A stretch of 64,000 nucleotides of DNA from Luteolibacter sp. Y139 (GTDB lineage: Bacteria > Verrucomicrobiota > Verrucomicrobiia > Verrucomicrobiales > Akkermansiaceae): contig NZ_JBBUKT010000012.1 in the NCBI RefSeq assembly GCF_038066715.1, positions 124,001 to 188,000 of the forward strand, written 5' to 3'. Shown here piece after piece: positions 44,544 through 52,952 of the stretch (positions are counted from its first letter, which is position 1; the number at the start of each line of letters is the position of its first letter). The translations under genes were made by a program, and so were the position numbers. The notes below the pieces were generated by a model that worked only from the letters and a program-made list of their open reading frames with translations, made no database searches and was not told where the DNA came from.

Positions 44544-45661
44544 CCCGCTTCGCGCTGCTGGGACAGCCGGGCACCCGCCGCACGGCGGGCTTTCTCGCCG
44601 CCTGCGCGAGCCGTGGATTGCCAGAGCCGCGGGTGATCCCGTGGGAGGAAGCGCTGGCACCGGATTTCGATCCGGCTGCCCGTTTGTCGGGCGTGGATGC
44701 CTTGCGCATCGAGACGCCCGCCGATTGCCCGGCGGCCGAGCGCGTCCTGCTCACCCGCGGTCACGACACCCGCCAGGCGGAGAGCCACCATCCCACGCTC
44801 GCCCCGGAAGATTGCGCCGCCCTGCCCGATGACGACGGGCAACTCCGCCACCAGCGCCAGTGGTATCTTGGCTTTCGTGCCGTGCTGGACGACATCGACG
44901 CCTGGTGTCGCCGGACCGGCGTGCGGCCAATGAACGCGCCGGGTGAAATCGCGGTGCTTTTCGACAAACTGGCCACCCGCGAGGTGCTGGAGGCGGCTGA
45001 CGTCTCGATGCCGCCCTCGGGCGGGCTTTGTCACGGCTTCGACCACCTCGTCGCCATCATGGACCGGGGCCACGACCGGGTGTTCTTGAAACCCTGCCAT
45101 GGTTCATCGGCATCCGGGGTGATGGCCATCGCCCGGAACAAGCGTGGCGACTGGCGCGCCGTCACCACGGCGCAACCGGACGGAAACGTCATCCGTAACC
45201 TGAAACGCCCGCGCGAGATCCGCCAGCTGGACGAGCTGCGAAGTACGGTGGATGCCGTAGGCCGCCAACGCGCGCTGGTCGAACGCTGGTTTCCAAAAGC
45301 CACGCTCGGCGGTCGCGCCTTCGACCTGCGCGTGGTGGTGGTCGCGGGGATGGCCGCACACGTGGTGGTGCGCACGAGCCGCGGTCCGATCACGAATCTC
45401 CATCTCGACAACCGCCGCGGCGACCTCAAGGCCACTTGGCAGGCGGTTGGCGAGCCGGCCTGGCGACGGGGACTTCAGCTCGCCGAATCCGCGGCACTTT
45501 GCTTCCCCGGATGTCACTATGTGGGAGTCGACGTGATGATCGGGGTCCGTGGCCAGGGCGAGGTGATCGCCGAGATCAATGCCTTCGGCGACCTCCTCCA
45601 TCATGAGCGCTGGCGTGGCAAAAACCCGTGGGAGCTCGAGGTGGACCTCTGGCGGTGGTGA
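44540..45661 (+). CDS. STM4014-family ATP-grasp-like protein
   Basis: 373 residues from the ATG at 44540, overlapping the upstream stop. The C-terminal two thirds has an ATP-grasp layout: FDKLATREVLEAADVSMPP near 143-161, RVFLKPCHGSSASGV with the ATP lysine near 185-199, RAFDLRVVVVAG, and a C-terminal GEVIAEINAFGDLLH that carries the Mg-binding Glu and Asn. ATP-grasp enzymes join a carboxylate to an amine or thiol through an acyl phosphate, as in peptide-maturation graspases and RimK. In this cluster it would be the ligase. The substrate is unknown, as is that of the Salmonella family member. Confidence 0.82.
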   Translation: MTRFALLGQPGTRRTAGFLAACASRGLPEPRVIPWEEALAPDFDPAARLSGVDALRIETPADCPAAERVLLTRGHDTRQAESHHPTLAPEDCAALPDDDGQLRHQRQWYLGFRAVLDDIDAWCRRTGVRPMNAPGEIAVLFDKLATREVLEAADVSMPPSGGLCHGFDHLVAIMDRGHDRVFLKPCHGSSASGVMAIARNKRGDWRAVTTAQPDGNVIRNLKRPREIRQLDELRSTVDAVGRQRALVERWFPKATLGGRAFDLRVVVVAGMAAHVVVRTSRGPITNLHLDNRRGDLKATWQAVGEPAWRRGLQLAESAALCFPGCHYVGVDVMIGVRGQGEVIAEINAFGDLLHHERWRGKNPWELEVDLWRW

Positions 45662-45737
45662 TCTCACCTTATCCAAGGCAGGCTCCATCTTCCCCCTTGC
45701 CACCCCGCCCGGCATTCGCTGGCATGGTGATCTGACC

Positions 45738-47261
45738 ATGGTCTCGTTTTCTGAATCCCAAGGAAGTCCGGCGGCAGCGATCCGGCGCGTGCTGGTGCTC
45801 GGTGGCGGCAGTGCCGGCCTCATCGCAGCGCTCACGCTGAAGCGGCTGATGCCGGCGCTGGAAGTCACGCTGGTGCGCAGCTCCGAGATCGGGGTGATCG
45901 GCGTGGGTGAAGGAACCACCGCGGTGTTCCCCGCGCATCTCTTCGGCACGCTGGGGATTTCCAAGGACGAGTTCTACCGCGAAGCGCAGCCGACGTGGAA
46001 ACAGGGGCTCCGTCTGCTGTGGGGACCCCGCGATGAATTTTTCTACGACTTCGAGTTCCAGTACGACCAGCAGTTCCCCGGCACGCGGAAGGCCACGGGC
46101 TTCTACACCGCGGGTGAATGCCGCAACCTGTCGCAGGCTTCGGCGCTGATGACCCATGGGAATGCCTTCACCACCGGCCCGCTCAATCGCCCGGTGATCA
46201 AGGGCCAGTATGCCTTCCACATCGAGAATCACCGGCTGGTCGCCTGCCTCGAAGGAACCGCCGCGCAGAGCGGCGTGATCCTCGAGGATGACACGCTCGA
46301 CCGCGTGGAAATGGCAAATGGCGAAGTGGCGGCGCTGCATTTCAAGAACAGCGGCAGTCGCACCGCGGATCTCTACGTCGATGCCTCCGGCTTCGCCGCC
46401 GAGCTGATCGGCAAAGCGCTGAACGAGCCCTTCAAGAGCTTCGCTGGCAGCCTCTTCTGCGACCGCGCGATGGTCGCCGGTTGGGAACGGACGGATGAGC
46501 CGATCCTTCCCTACACCACCGCCGAGACGATGGACAATGGCTGGTGCTGGCAGATCGAGCACGAGGGCTCCATCAATCGTGGCTATGTCTATGCCAGCGA
46601 TTTCGTCTCGGATGAAGATGCGAAGGCCGAGTTTCTCGCGAAGAACCCGAAGATCACCACCGAGCCACGGATTGTGAAATTCCGCAGCGGCCGCTACGAG
46701 CGGAGCTGGGTGGGTAATGTCGTGGCCATCGGCAATGCCTCCGGGTTCGTCGAGCCGCTGGAAGCCACCGCACTCGCGCAGATCGTTTATGAATCACGCT
46801 GGCTGGTGGAATCGCTGCATCTCACCGGCGGCAGCCCGGACGAGGGCATGAAGGCGAGCTACAACCGCATCGTCGGCGTCGCATGGGACGAGATCCGCGA
46901 CTTCCTCGCCTTCCACTACAAGTTCAATACCCGCCTCTCGACGCCGTTCTGGACCCATTGCCGGAACGAAACGAGCCTCGGCAACTACGAGGATCTCTAC
47001 CGCCTCTATCGCGAGGTCGGACCGAGCCCGACGCTGCTGGTCCACGCCATCCCGAACCGGCCCAACGTTTACGGCGTGGAAGGCTTCCTCGCCATGCTGG
47101 TGGGCATGCAAGTGCCCTATGAACGCGTGCACCTCGCCGCGCCGGAGGAGCGTGAGGCGTTCGATCGCCACCGCCATAAACTTGCCACCGCTGCCAAGGG
47201 CGGCCTCTCCGTCCGCGAAGCGCTCGATGCCATCCGCAAGTCCGGTTGGCAGTGGACCTGA
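45738..47261 (+). CDS. Flavin-dependent tryptophan-halogenase-family protein
   Basis: 507 residues from the ATG at 45738. FAD Rossmann motif LGGGSAGLIAALTLKR (21-36), VGEGTTAVFP and a lysine (K88 in PTWKQGLRL) align with the catalytic lysine of PrnA/RebH that forms the chloramine. The typical WxWxIP motif is present as GWCWQIEHE (268-276), with Glu in place of Pro. IGNASGFVEPLEATAL is the second FAD/chloride-region block. The reaction would be halogenation (or hydroxylation) with FADH2 and O2; a free-standing flavin reductase is not nearby. It follows the ATP-grasp gene after 76 bp and is paralogous to the next gene. Altered motif IE suggests the reaction may differ from known halogenases. 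Confidence 0.83.
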   Translation: MVSFSESQGSPAAAIRRVLVLGGGSAGLIAALTLKRLMPALEVTLVRSSEIGVIGVGEGTTAVFPAHLFGTLGISKDEFYREAQPTWKQGLRLLWGPRDEFFYDFEFQYDQQFPGTRKATGFYTAGECRNLSQASALMTHGNAFTTGPLNRPVIKGQYAFHIENHRLVACLEGTAAQSGVILEDDTLDRVEMANGEVAALHFKNSGSRTADLYVDASGFAAELIGKALNEPFKSFAGSLFCDRAMVAGWERTDEPILPYTTAETMDNGWCWQIEHEGSINRGYVYASDFVSDEDAKAEFLAKNPKITTEPRIVKFRSGRYERSWVGNVVAIGNASGFVEPLEATALAQIVYESRWLVESLHLTGGSPDEGMKASYNRIVGVAWDEIRDFLAFHYKFNTRLSTPFWTHCRNETSLGNYEDLYRLYREVGPSPTLLVHAIPNRPNVYGVEGFLAMLVGMQVPYERVHLAAPEEREAFDRHRHKLATAAKGGLSVREALDAIRKSGWQWT

Positions 47262-47278
47262 ACCAACCGATTTTCCTG

Positions 47279-48772
47279 ATGAACCCTCTTCGCCATCTCG
47301 TGGTCGCCGGCTCCGGCACCGATGCCCTGCTGGCCGCCGCCACGATCAAGCGCGCCCTGCCGAACCTGCCCGTCATCCTGGTGCGTGATCCGCAGGCCAC
47401 CGCCACCGATCCCGCCGGTGAAAGTACGGTGCCTTCCGTACTTCAGCACCTGGTCCACGCCGTGGGCCTGCAAGGGCCGGAAGTCCACCTGCAGGGGCGG
47501 CCGGTCTGGACGCTCGGCTTCAAGTGCCTGTGGGGTGCGCGCGGTTCCTTCTTCCGCGCCTTTGACGCGCCATTTGCCAACGGCCTGTCTGGATTCCAGA
47601 CGACTCCCGGATTCCTCGCCGCGGAGAAGGGACTTGATGCCTCATCGCCCGGCGCCGCGCTGATGGCCGCAGGAAAGCTCTTCCCGCGCGATGGCTCGAA
47701 CGCCTTCAAGCCGCTCGAGCATATCACCGGCCTCACCTTCAAGAGCGAGTCCCTCAATGCGATGCTGCTGCGCGCCTGCCGCGTCGCAGGCGTGGTGATT
47801 CGCGATGGCAAGGTTACCGGCTTCACCCGCGATCCGGACACGCTGCAACTCGAAGGTGGTGGCTCGATCGCCGCTGATCTTTTTCTCGATGCAACCGGTC
47901 GCGACGCTCAAGTGGCCACCGCCGCCGGCAACACCGCATGGACCGGCTACGACTTGCCCTGCAACCGCGCCGCCACCGTGCTGCGCCGCCGCGGCAGCGA
48001 GCCGATCCGGCCCTTCACCACGCTCGAAACGCTCGAAAGCGGCTGGCGCTGGCGCGTGGAGCACGATGATGCCGTCGGTCTCGGCAGTGCCTGGAATTCC
48101 GATTTCACCAGTGACGACGAAGCCTGTGCGGAACTCGTCGCCAAGTCCGGTGACTCTTCGCTGGTCCCGCAGGTGCAGACGTGGAATTGCGGCTACCGCA
48201 CGGCAGGATGGAGCGGCAGTGTCGTGACCATTGGCGACGCGAACGGCTTCCTGGAACCGCTCTCCTCGCTGCGACTGGTCCATCTGGTCCGCCACGTCCA
48301 ATGGCTGGTCCGCATCCTGGTGGAAAACGACGGCATGCCCGGCGAACGCAGCCGCGAGCTCTACAATCGGGTGGCCACACAGGCGTGGGATGAAACGCGT
48401 GACTTCCATGCCACCCACTATCGCTTCAACACGGCGAGCCAGTCCGCCTTCTGGCAAGCGGCGCGCGAGACCAAGCTGCTCGTCCACGCCGAACTCGTGG
48501 ACCTCTACCAAAGCATCGGCCCCTCGCCGATCCTCGAGTCCTGCATTCCTTCGTGGCCCGGCGTCGTCGGGCTCGAGGCATGGCTGGCGGCATTGTTAGG
48601 CTTGGGCGTGCCTTTCCGTCGTCACCCGGAAATCCCGGCGAACGAACAGAAAGTGTGGGACTCGCATTGCGAGCAGCGCCGTCAGATGGCCCGGCAAGCG
48701 GTGCATGCCGAGCTCTGCCTCGGCGCAGCGCGGAATGCGGTGAAGCCGTCGCCGCGCGTGCCGCTGCCGTGA
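47279..48772 (+). CDS. Degenerate paralogue of the flavin-halogenase-family protein
   Basis: 497 residues from the ATG at 47279. It aligns with the preceding protein: VAGSGTDALLAAATIKR against LGGGSAGLIAALTLKR, PAGESTVPSV against GVGEGTTAVF, SGWRWRVEHD against NGWCWQIEHE, and IGDANGFLEPLSSLRL against IGNASGFVEPLEATAL. Two key features are missing. The last glycine of the FAD GxGxxG is Ala (GSGTDA), and the catalytic Lys position reads Thr (T78 in RPVWTLGFK against QPTWKQGLR). It is therefore unlikely to halogenate by the standard mechanism. It may be a partner subunit or have another activity. It begins 17 bp after its paralogue. Confidence 0.8.
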   Translation: MNPLRHLVVAGSGTDALLAAATIKRALPNLPVILVRDPQATATDPAGESTVPSVLQHLVHAVGLQGPEVHLQGRPVWTLGFKCLWGARGSFFRAFDAPFANGLSGFQTTPGFLAAEKGLDASSPGAALMAAGKLFPRDGSNAFKPLEHITGLTFKSESLNAMLLRACRVAGVVIRDGKVTGFTRDPDTLQLEGGGSIAADLFLDATGRDAQVATAAGNTAWTGYDLPCNRAATVLRRRGSEPIRPFTTLETLESGWRWRVEHDDAVGLGSAWNSDFTSDDEACAELVAKSGDSSLVPQVQTWNCGYRTAGWSGSVVTIGDANGFLEPLSSLRLVHLVRHVQWLVRILVENDGMPGERSRELYNRVATQAWDETRDFHATHYRFNTASQSAFWQAARETKLLVHAELVDLYQSIGPSPILESCIPSWPGVVGLEAWLAALLGLGVPFRRHPEIPANEQKVWDSHCEQRRQMARQAVHAELCLGAARNAVKPSPRVPLP

Positions 48773-49266
48773 GTGAGCCGCGGCACGGGATACGACTCGG
48801 CCTCGCCCTCCGCCGCTCTCTCACCTTTTGGGCGGGCCTGCTGGTGATCGTGTTCACCTTCTGGGCATGGCGGGATTCCAGTAGCCGCACCTCGTCCCTA
48901 CACGGAATTCGCGGCAGTGCCCAGAGCGCTGTCAACGGTTTGCACATCGAATGGGGTGCGAACTGGTATGAACAGTGGGGGATCTACAGGAAGAATCTTC
49001 CGGCCAACGAGGCAAACTCGAAGTGGCAACGTGACTTCTTTCCCCTGCCCATTTTTGTCCACCACGAGCCAAATCAAGAGAACGCATTCCTGGACTGGAC
49101 CGTCCTGAAAAGCGCCATGCAGGCGCGAGTGAATCTCGGCGGCCCTAGTTCGTGGTCGATCTTCCTACCCTATTGGATCATCATGCTCGCGCTCGCCATC
49201 ACATGGTCCGCCCTTCTCCTCAGACGTGCACGGCGGCAGCGGCGGGCCCTCCGTGCGTCGGCTTGA
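48769..49266 (+). CDS. Small membrane protein with two terminal helices, unknown function
   Basis: 165 residues from the GTG at 48769, overlapping the upstream stop as GTGA. A first membrane helix (about 15-32, FWAGLLVIVFTFWAW) and a last one (about 132-152, FLPYWIIMLALAITWSALLL) enclose about 100 residues with several Trp and Tyr (GANWYEQWGIYRKN), probably outside the cytoplasm. No family is recognised. It is the last gene of the plus-strand arm and could be an accessory membrane anchor or transporter subunit. Confidence 0.65.
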   Translation: MSEPRHGIRLGLALRRSLTFWAGLLVIVFTFWAWRDSSSRTSSLHGIRGSAQSAVNGLHIEWGANWYEQWGIYRKNLPANEANSKWQRDFFPLPIFVHHEPNQENAFLDWTVLKSAMQARVNLGGPSSWSIFLPYWIIMLALAITWSALLLRRARRQRRALRASA

Positions 49267-49356
49267 TGACCTTCAGGAGGAGGCTTCGGGCAGCAATCCC
49301 TGAGGTTCCAAAAGCGTGCTCTTGCCCGCCCGTCACTCCCCCGCTTTCCTCCCGGC

Positions 49357-50454
49357 GTGAACCCGCCGCCTTCGCCGCCCCGCTCTTGGGCGGAGATCGA
49401 TCTTTCTGCCCTGCGCCAGAATCTCCGCACCGCCCGTGAAGTGGCCGGCTGTGATGTGATGGCCGTGGTCAAGGCCGGGGCCTATGGCCATGGACTCGAA
49501 GACGTGGCGCGCTCGCTGGCTGCGGAAGACATCGTCTTCTTCGGCGTCGCCAATGTCGGCGAGGCGCGGCGCATCGCCGATGCGGGGGTGACCACGCGGA
49601 TCTATTTGCTCGGTGCCACGTGGACGCAGGAACGCGCGGAAATCGTCGGCCGCGGCTGGACGCCTTGCCTTTCCTCGCTGGAGGAAGCGCGGGAATTCGA
49701 TGCCCTGGCCCGTGCGCATGGCAGCCGCTTGAAGGTTCACCTTGCCGTCGATAGCGGCATGGGCCGTGGCGGTTTCGTCGCGGAAGGATTGCCGGAGATT
49801 CTGGCCGAGCTCGAGAAGCTGCCGAATTTGGAAATCGAAGGCATCGGCTCGCACCTGCCGTCCGCTGATGAGGATGAGGATTTCACCCGCTCGCAGATCG
49901 CGCGCTATGTGGAGATCATCCAATCGCTCGACGGGCCGGAGCGGTTCAAGTGGCGGCACCTTTCCAACAGCGCCGGCCTGCTCGGCTATGATCGCGAGTG
50001 CTGCAATCTCGCCCGCCCGGGCCTGATGCTCTACGGCATTTCGCCGCTGCCGGGCCACGAGGGAAAGCTGCGGAACGTGATGAGCCTGAAGTCGCGCGTC
50101 ACCCTCGTCCGCACCCTGCCGGCCGGCCATGGTGTGTCGTATGGCCGCGCCTTCGTGACCACGCGGCCGACGCGGGTCGCCACGATCGGCATCGGTTACG
50201 GCGATGGCTATCCGCGTGCGGTTTCCGGTCACGATGCGGAGGCTTTCATCCGCGGCCAGCGCTTTCCCCTGCTCGGGCGCGTGACGATGGACCAGCTGAT
50301 GGTCGACGTCACCGGCAGCGACGTGGCCGAGGGCGACGAGGTGGAAATGTTCGGCCCGAACATCCGCGTCGATGAAGTCGCCGCGAAGGCCGGCACCATT
50401 TCGTGGGAAATCCTCACCGGGATCACCCCACGTGTTGTCCGGGTTTATCATTGA
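49357..50454 (+). CDS. alr: Alanine racemase
   Basis: 365 residues from a GTG start. It interconverts L- and D-alanine with PLP for peptidoglycan. The PLP lysine lies in AVVKAGAYGHG (K39); the family usually has Asn or Asp where this protein has Gly after KA. RVTMDQLMVDVT and the Tyr in GVSYGRAF (the second catalytic base) are standard. HLSNSAGLL is the substrate-loop block, and GIGYGDGYPR lies near the active site. A PLP barrel N-terminus and a beta C-terminus fit the family length. It is 90 bp downstream of the membrane-protein gene and 34 bp before gpx, same direction. Confidence 0.92.
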   Translation: MNPPPSPPRSWAEIDLSALRQNLRTAREVAGCDVMAVVKAGAYGHGLEDVARSLAAEDIVFFGVANVGEARRIADAGVTTRIYLLGATWTQERAEIVGRGWTPCLSSLEEAREFDALARAHGSRLKVHLAVDSGMGRGGFVAEGLPEILAELEKLPNLEIEGIGSHLPSADEDEDFTRSQIARYVEIIQSLDGPERFKWRHLSNSAGLLGYDRECCNLARPGLMLYGISPLPGHEGKLRNVMSLKSRVTLVRTLPAGHGVSYGRAFVTTRPTRVATIGIGYGDGYPRAVSGHDAEAFIRGQRFPLLGRVTMDQLMVDVTGSDVAEGDEVEMFGPNIRVDEVAAKAGTISWEILTGITPRVVRVYH

Positions 50455-50488
50455 GCCGTCGCCGCGGACGACGGATGGTGGAGGCACC

Positions 50489-51016
50489 ATGAGATCTCTG
50501 CTCGCCTCGATTGTCCTTTTGGCCACGGCCACCGCCGCGGATCTGACCGCCATCCCGTTCAAGACCATTGACGGGAAAGAGAAGTCCCTCGCCGACTACA
50601 AGGGCAAGGTGGTGCTGGTGGTGAACACCGCCTCGAAGTGCGGACTCACGCCACAGTACGAAGCGCTGGAAACGATCTACGACAAGTATCGTAAGAAGGA
50701 CTTCGTGATCCTCGGCTTTCCTTGCAACGACTTCAATGGCCAGGAGCCCGGCACCGAGAAGGAGATCGAGAAGTTCTGCAAGGACAAGTACGACATCAGC
50801 TTCCCGTTGATGGAGAAGATCCACGTGAAGGGCGAGGAGCAGCACCCGCTCTACGCCGCGCTGACCGGCAAGGACGGTGCCTTCCCCGGTGACGTGAAGT
50901 GGAACTTCGGCAAGTTCCTCATCGGCAAGGACGGCAAGCCGCTCGCCCGCTTCGAGCCCCAGACCAAGCCGGACGCCACCGAAGTGACCGAGGCGATCGA
51001 AAAGGCGCTGAAGTAA
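50489..51016 (+). CDS. Exported glutathione peroxidase-family thiol peroxidase
   Basis: 175 residues from the ATG at 50489, which has a good ribosome site (GGAGGCACC) and a signal peptide (LLASIVLLATATAAD). The thioredoxin fold has the peroxidatic Cys in NTASKCGLTPQY (cysteine form, not selenocysteine). GFPCNDFNGQEPG supplies a second Cys and the Gln of the catalytic tetrad, and KWNFGKFLI the Trp and Asn. Bacterial members usually take electrons from thioredoxin and reduce hydrogen or lipid peroxides. Here it would act in the periplasm. It converges on the GntR gene. Confidence 0.9.
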   Translation: MRSLLASIVLLATATAADLTAIPFKTIDGKEKSLADYKGKVVLVVNTASKCGLTPQYEALETIYDKYRKKDFVILGFPCNDFNGQEPGTEKEIEKFCKDKYDISFPLMEKIHVKGEEQHPLYAALTGKDGAFPGDVKWNFGKFLIGKDGKPLARFEPQTKPDATEVTEAIEKALK

Positions 51017-51027
51017 CGCAACCCCTC

Positions 51028-51690
51028 TCAGGCCTGCTTTCCGGACGTCTCGTAGGCGGAAAGCAGGTCGTGGAACCTCTCGCCCTGCACTGCCACGTGG
51101 CTGCGCAAGGCTGCAGCGGCGACATCGGAGTCGCCAGCTTCGAGCGCCTTCAGGATGCCCGTGTGCTCCCGCATGGACTGCTGCATGCGCCCGCGGGCGT
51201 GAAGCTGCATGCGGCGGAAGGGACGCAGCCGCTTCTGCAAGCGCTGGGCCTCGGTGGCCAGGAAGCTGTTGCCCGCGGCCTTGTAGATGAGCTGGTGGAA
51301 CTCCTCGTTGCGGTGATAGTAGGCGTCCGGATCCTGCTTCTCCATCGCCTGCTCGCAGGCACGTGCCGCGACGGAGAGCTCGGCCAGCGCGCCGGGTGAA
51401 ATCCGCCGGGCGGCATGGCGACCGCACATCGCCTCCAGCTCGGCCATCACCTCGAACATCTCGACGAGCTCAACCACGCCGGGGTGGCGAACGAAGGCCC
51501 CGCGCCGCGGAATCAGCTCCACCAGGCCGGAGCCCGCCAGCATCCGGAGCGCCTCCCGCAAGGGCGTGCGCGAAACGCCGAAGCGGGTAGCGAGCGTCAC
51601 CTCATCAAGGCGCTCCCCGTCCGAGAACTCGCCCTCGACGATGCGCTGCTCGAGGATTTCGCGGATTTCATCGGCACTTCGGCTCGGCAT
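51028..51690 (-). CDS. GntR/FadR-type regulator, likely malonate-responsive (MatR-like)
   Basis: 220 residues. An N-terminal winged helix (about 8-70, RFGVSRTPLREALRMLAGSGLVELIPRRGAFV) is followed by a helical FCD ligand domain (about 75-210) with the metal-binding HRNEEFHQLIYKAAGN and LRSHVAVQG histidine positions. FCD regulators bind small carboxylates. It is divergent from madL, and a 16-bp palindrome lies in the gap, as expected for MatR controlling malonate use. The gene symbol matR is likely but not proven. Confidence 0.85.
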   Translation of the reverse strand: MPSRSADEIREILEQRIVEGEFSDGERLDEVTLATRFGVSRTPLREALRMLAGSGLVELIPRRGAFVRHPGVVELVEMFEVMAELEAMCGRHAARRISPGALAELSVAARACEQAMEKQDPDAYYHRNEEFHQLIYKAAGNSFLATEAQRLQKRLRPFRRMQLHARGRMQQSMREHTGILKALEAGDSDVAAAALRSHVAVQGERFHDLLSAYETSGKQA

Positions 51691-51738
51691 GGAGGCGGAG
51701 TGTAGAGACGAAAAGGAGCCGCGTCCAACACCCCATTT

Positions 51739-51754
51739 ATTTTGTATACAAAAT
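51739..51754. promoter_or_regulatory. GTATAC-centred 16-bp operator in the regulator/madL gap
   Basis: ATTTTGTATACAAAAT is a perfect palindrome centred on GTATAC, in the 105-bp gap between the divergent GntR gene and madL. GntR/FCD proteins bind palindromes of this kind. The rhizobial MatR site, as I recall it (TCTTGTATACACGA), has the same TTGTATACA core. Confidence 0.75.
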
Positions 51755-51795
51755 TTGGTCGACCTGCATTCTCGCGAAAACCCTGAACCCTCCCG

Positions 51796-52179
51796 ATGGC
51801 CATCTACGGAACGGCTTTGTTATCCCTGTGCCTGCTTGTCGGCGTGCTGATTGGCAGAGTGCTGGGCTGGATGCTCGGCATTAACTCTGATGTCGGCGGC
51901 GTCGGCATCGCCATGCTCCTGCTGGTGCTGGTGACCGACCGGTTGAAGAGAGAAGGCAAGTTTCCCGAGCCTTCGGAAGCGGGCGTGCTCTTCTGGAGTT
52001 CGATTTACATTCCGGTGATCGTCGCGATGGCGGCATCGCAGAATGTCCGCGCTGCGTTTCACGGTGGCACGGCGGCCATGCTGGCGGGCACGCTGGCGGT
52101 GATCGCATGTGTCTCGCTGGTGCCGGTCTTTAGCAGGATCGGCGGCACGAAGGACGATGACTCTTCCTCCCTGAAATGA
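51796..52179 (+). CDS. madL: Malonate transporter subunit MadL
   Basis: 127 residues with four membrane helices. The pattern GVLIGRVLGWMLGINSDVGGVGIAMLLLV and FWSSIYIPVIVAMAASQNV is characteristic of MadL, the small subunit of the MadLM sodium- or proton-coupled malonate carrier. It overlaps madM by ATGA. It is first of the malonate operon, behind the palindromic operator. Confidence 0.9.
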   Translation: MAIYGTALLSLCLLVGVLIGRVLGWMLGINSDVGGVGIAMLLLVLVTDRLKREGKFPEPSEAGVLFWSSIYIPVIVAMAASQNVRAAFHGGTAAMLAGTLAVIACVSLVPVFSRIGGTKDDDSSSLK

Positions 52180-52952
52180 GCGAGTTCCTTCAATCGCTGC
52201 TCACGGACTACTCGCTCATCACGGGGTTCGCCGTGGTCGGCCTGATCGTGTGGGTCTCTTATCAGCTTTCGCGCAAGCTGACCCACGGTCGCTTGCATGG
52301 CTCGGCCATCGCTATCTTCATCGGGCTGGTGCTGGCCTACATCGGCGGGGAGATCACCAAGGATCAAGGCGGCAAGAAAGGCATCGCTGACATTCCCTCC
52401 TTGGCTGGCATCGGGCTGATGGGTGGCGCGATGCTGCGGGATTTCGCGATCGTGGCGACGGCGATGGGCGTCCATCTGCCGGAGCTGAAGCGTACCGGTC
52501 TGGCGGGTGTGCTGTCCCTGTTCACCGGGGTGTTCCTGTCGTTTTTCGTGGGTGCCTGCGTGGCATGGGCCTTCGGTTATCGTGATGCCGTCAGCATCAC
52601 CACGCTGGGAGCCGGGGCGGCGACTTTCATCGTGGGACCCGTCACCGGCACAGCGATCGGAGCGAGCTCGGATGTCATCGCGCTCAGCATCGCCGCAGGT
52701 TTGACGAAGGCCATCCTGGTCATGGTCGGCACGCCGTTCGTGGCGCGTTTCATCGGCCTCAACAACCCGCGCACGGCGATGATTTACGGCGGCCTGATGG
52801 GCACCACCAGCGGCGTTTCCGGCGGCCTGGCGGCCACGGATCCGAAGCTGGTGCCGTACGGTGCGATGACCGCAACCTTCTACACGGGTCTCGGCTGCTT
52901 GCTCGGGCCGTCCGTGATGTACTTCACCATTCGATGGATCGTCGGCGCATGA
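52176..52952 (+). CDS. madM: Malonate transporter subunit MadM
   Basis: 258 residues with about eight membrane segments. Family blocks include GRLHGSAIAIFIGLVLAYIGG, GGAMLRDFAIVATA, GAGAATFIVGPVTGTAIGASSDVIALSI and YGGLMGTTSGVSGGLAATDPKL. It forms the malonate carrier with MadL in the inner membrane. It is coupled on both sides (ATGA with madL and with matB). Confidence 0.92.
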   Translation: MSEFLQSLLTDYSLITGFAVVGLIVWVSYQLSRKLTHGRLHGSAIAIFIGLVLAYIGGEITKDQGGKKGIADIPSLAGIGLMGGAMLRDFAIVATAMGVHLPELKRTGLAGVLSLFTGVFLSFFVGACVAWAFGYRDAVSITTLGAGAATFIVGPVTGTAIGASSDVIALSIAAGLTKAILVMVGTPFVARFIGLNNPRTAMIYGGLMGTTSGVSGGLAATDPKLVPYGAMTATFYTGLGCLLGPSVMYFTIRWIVGA

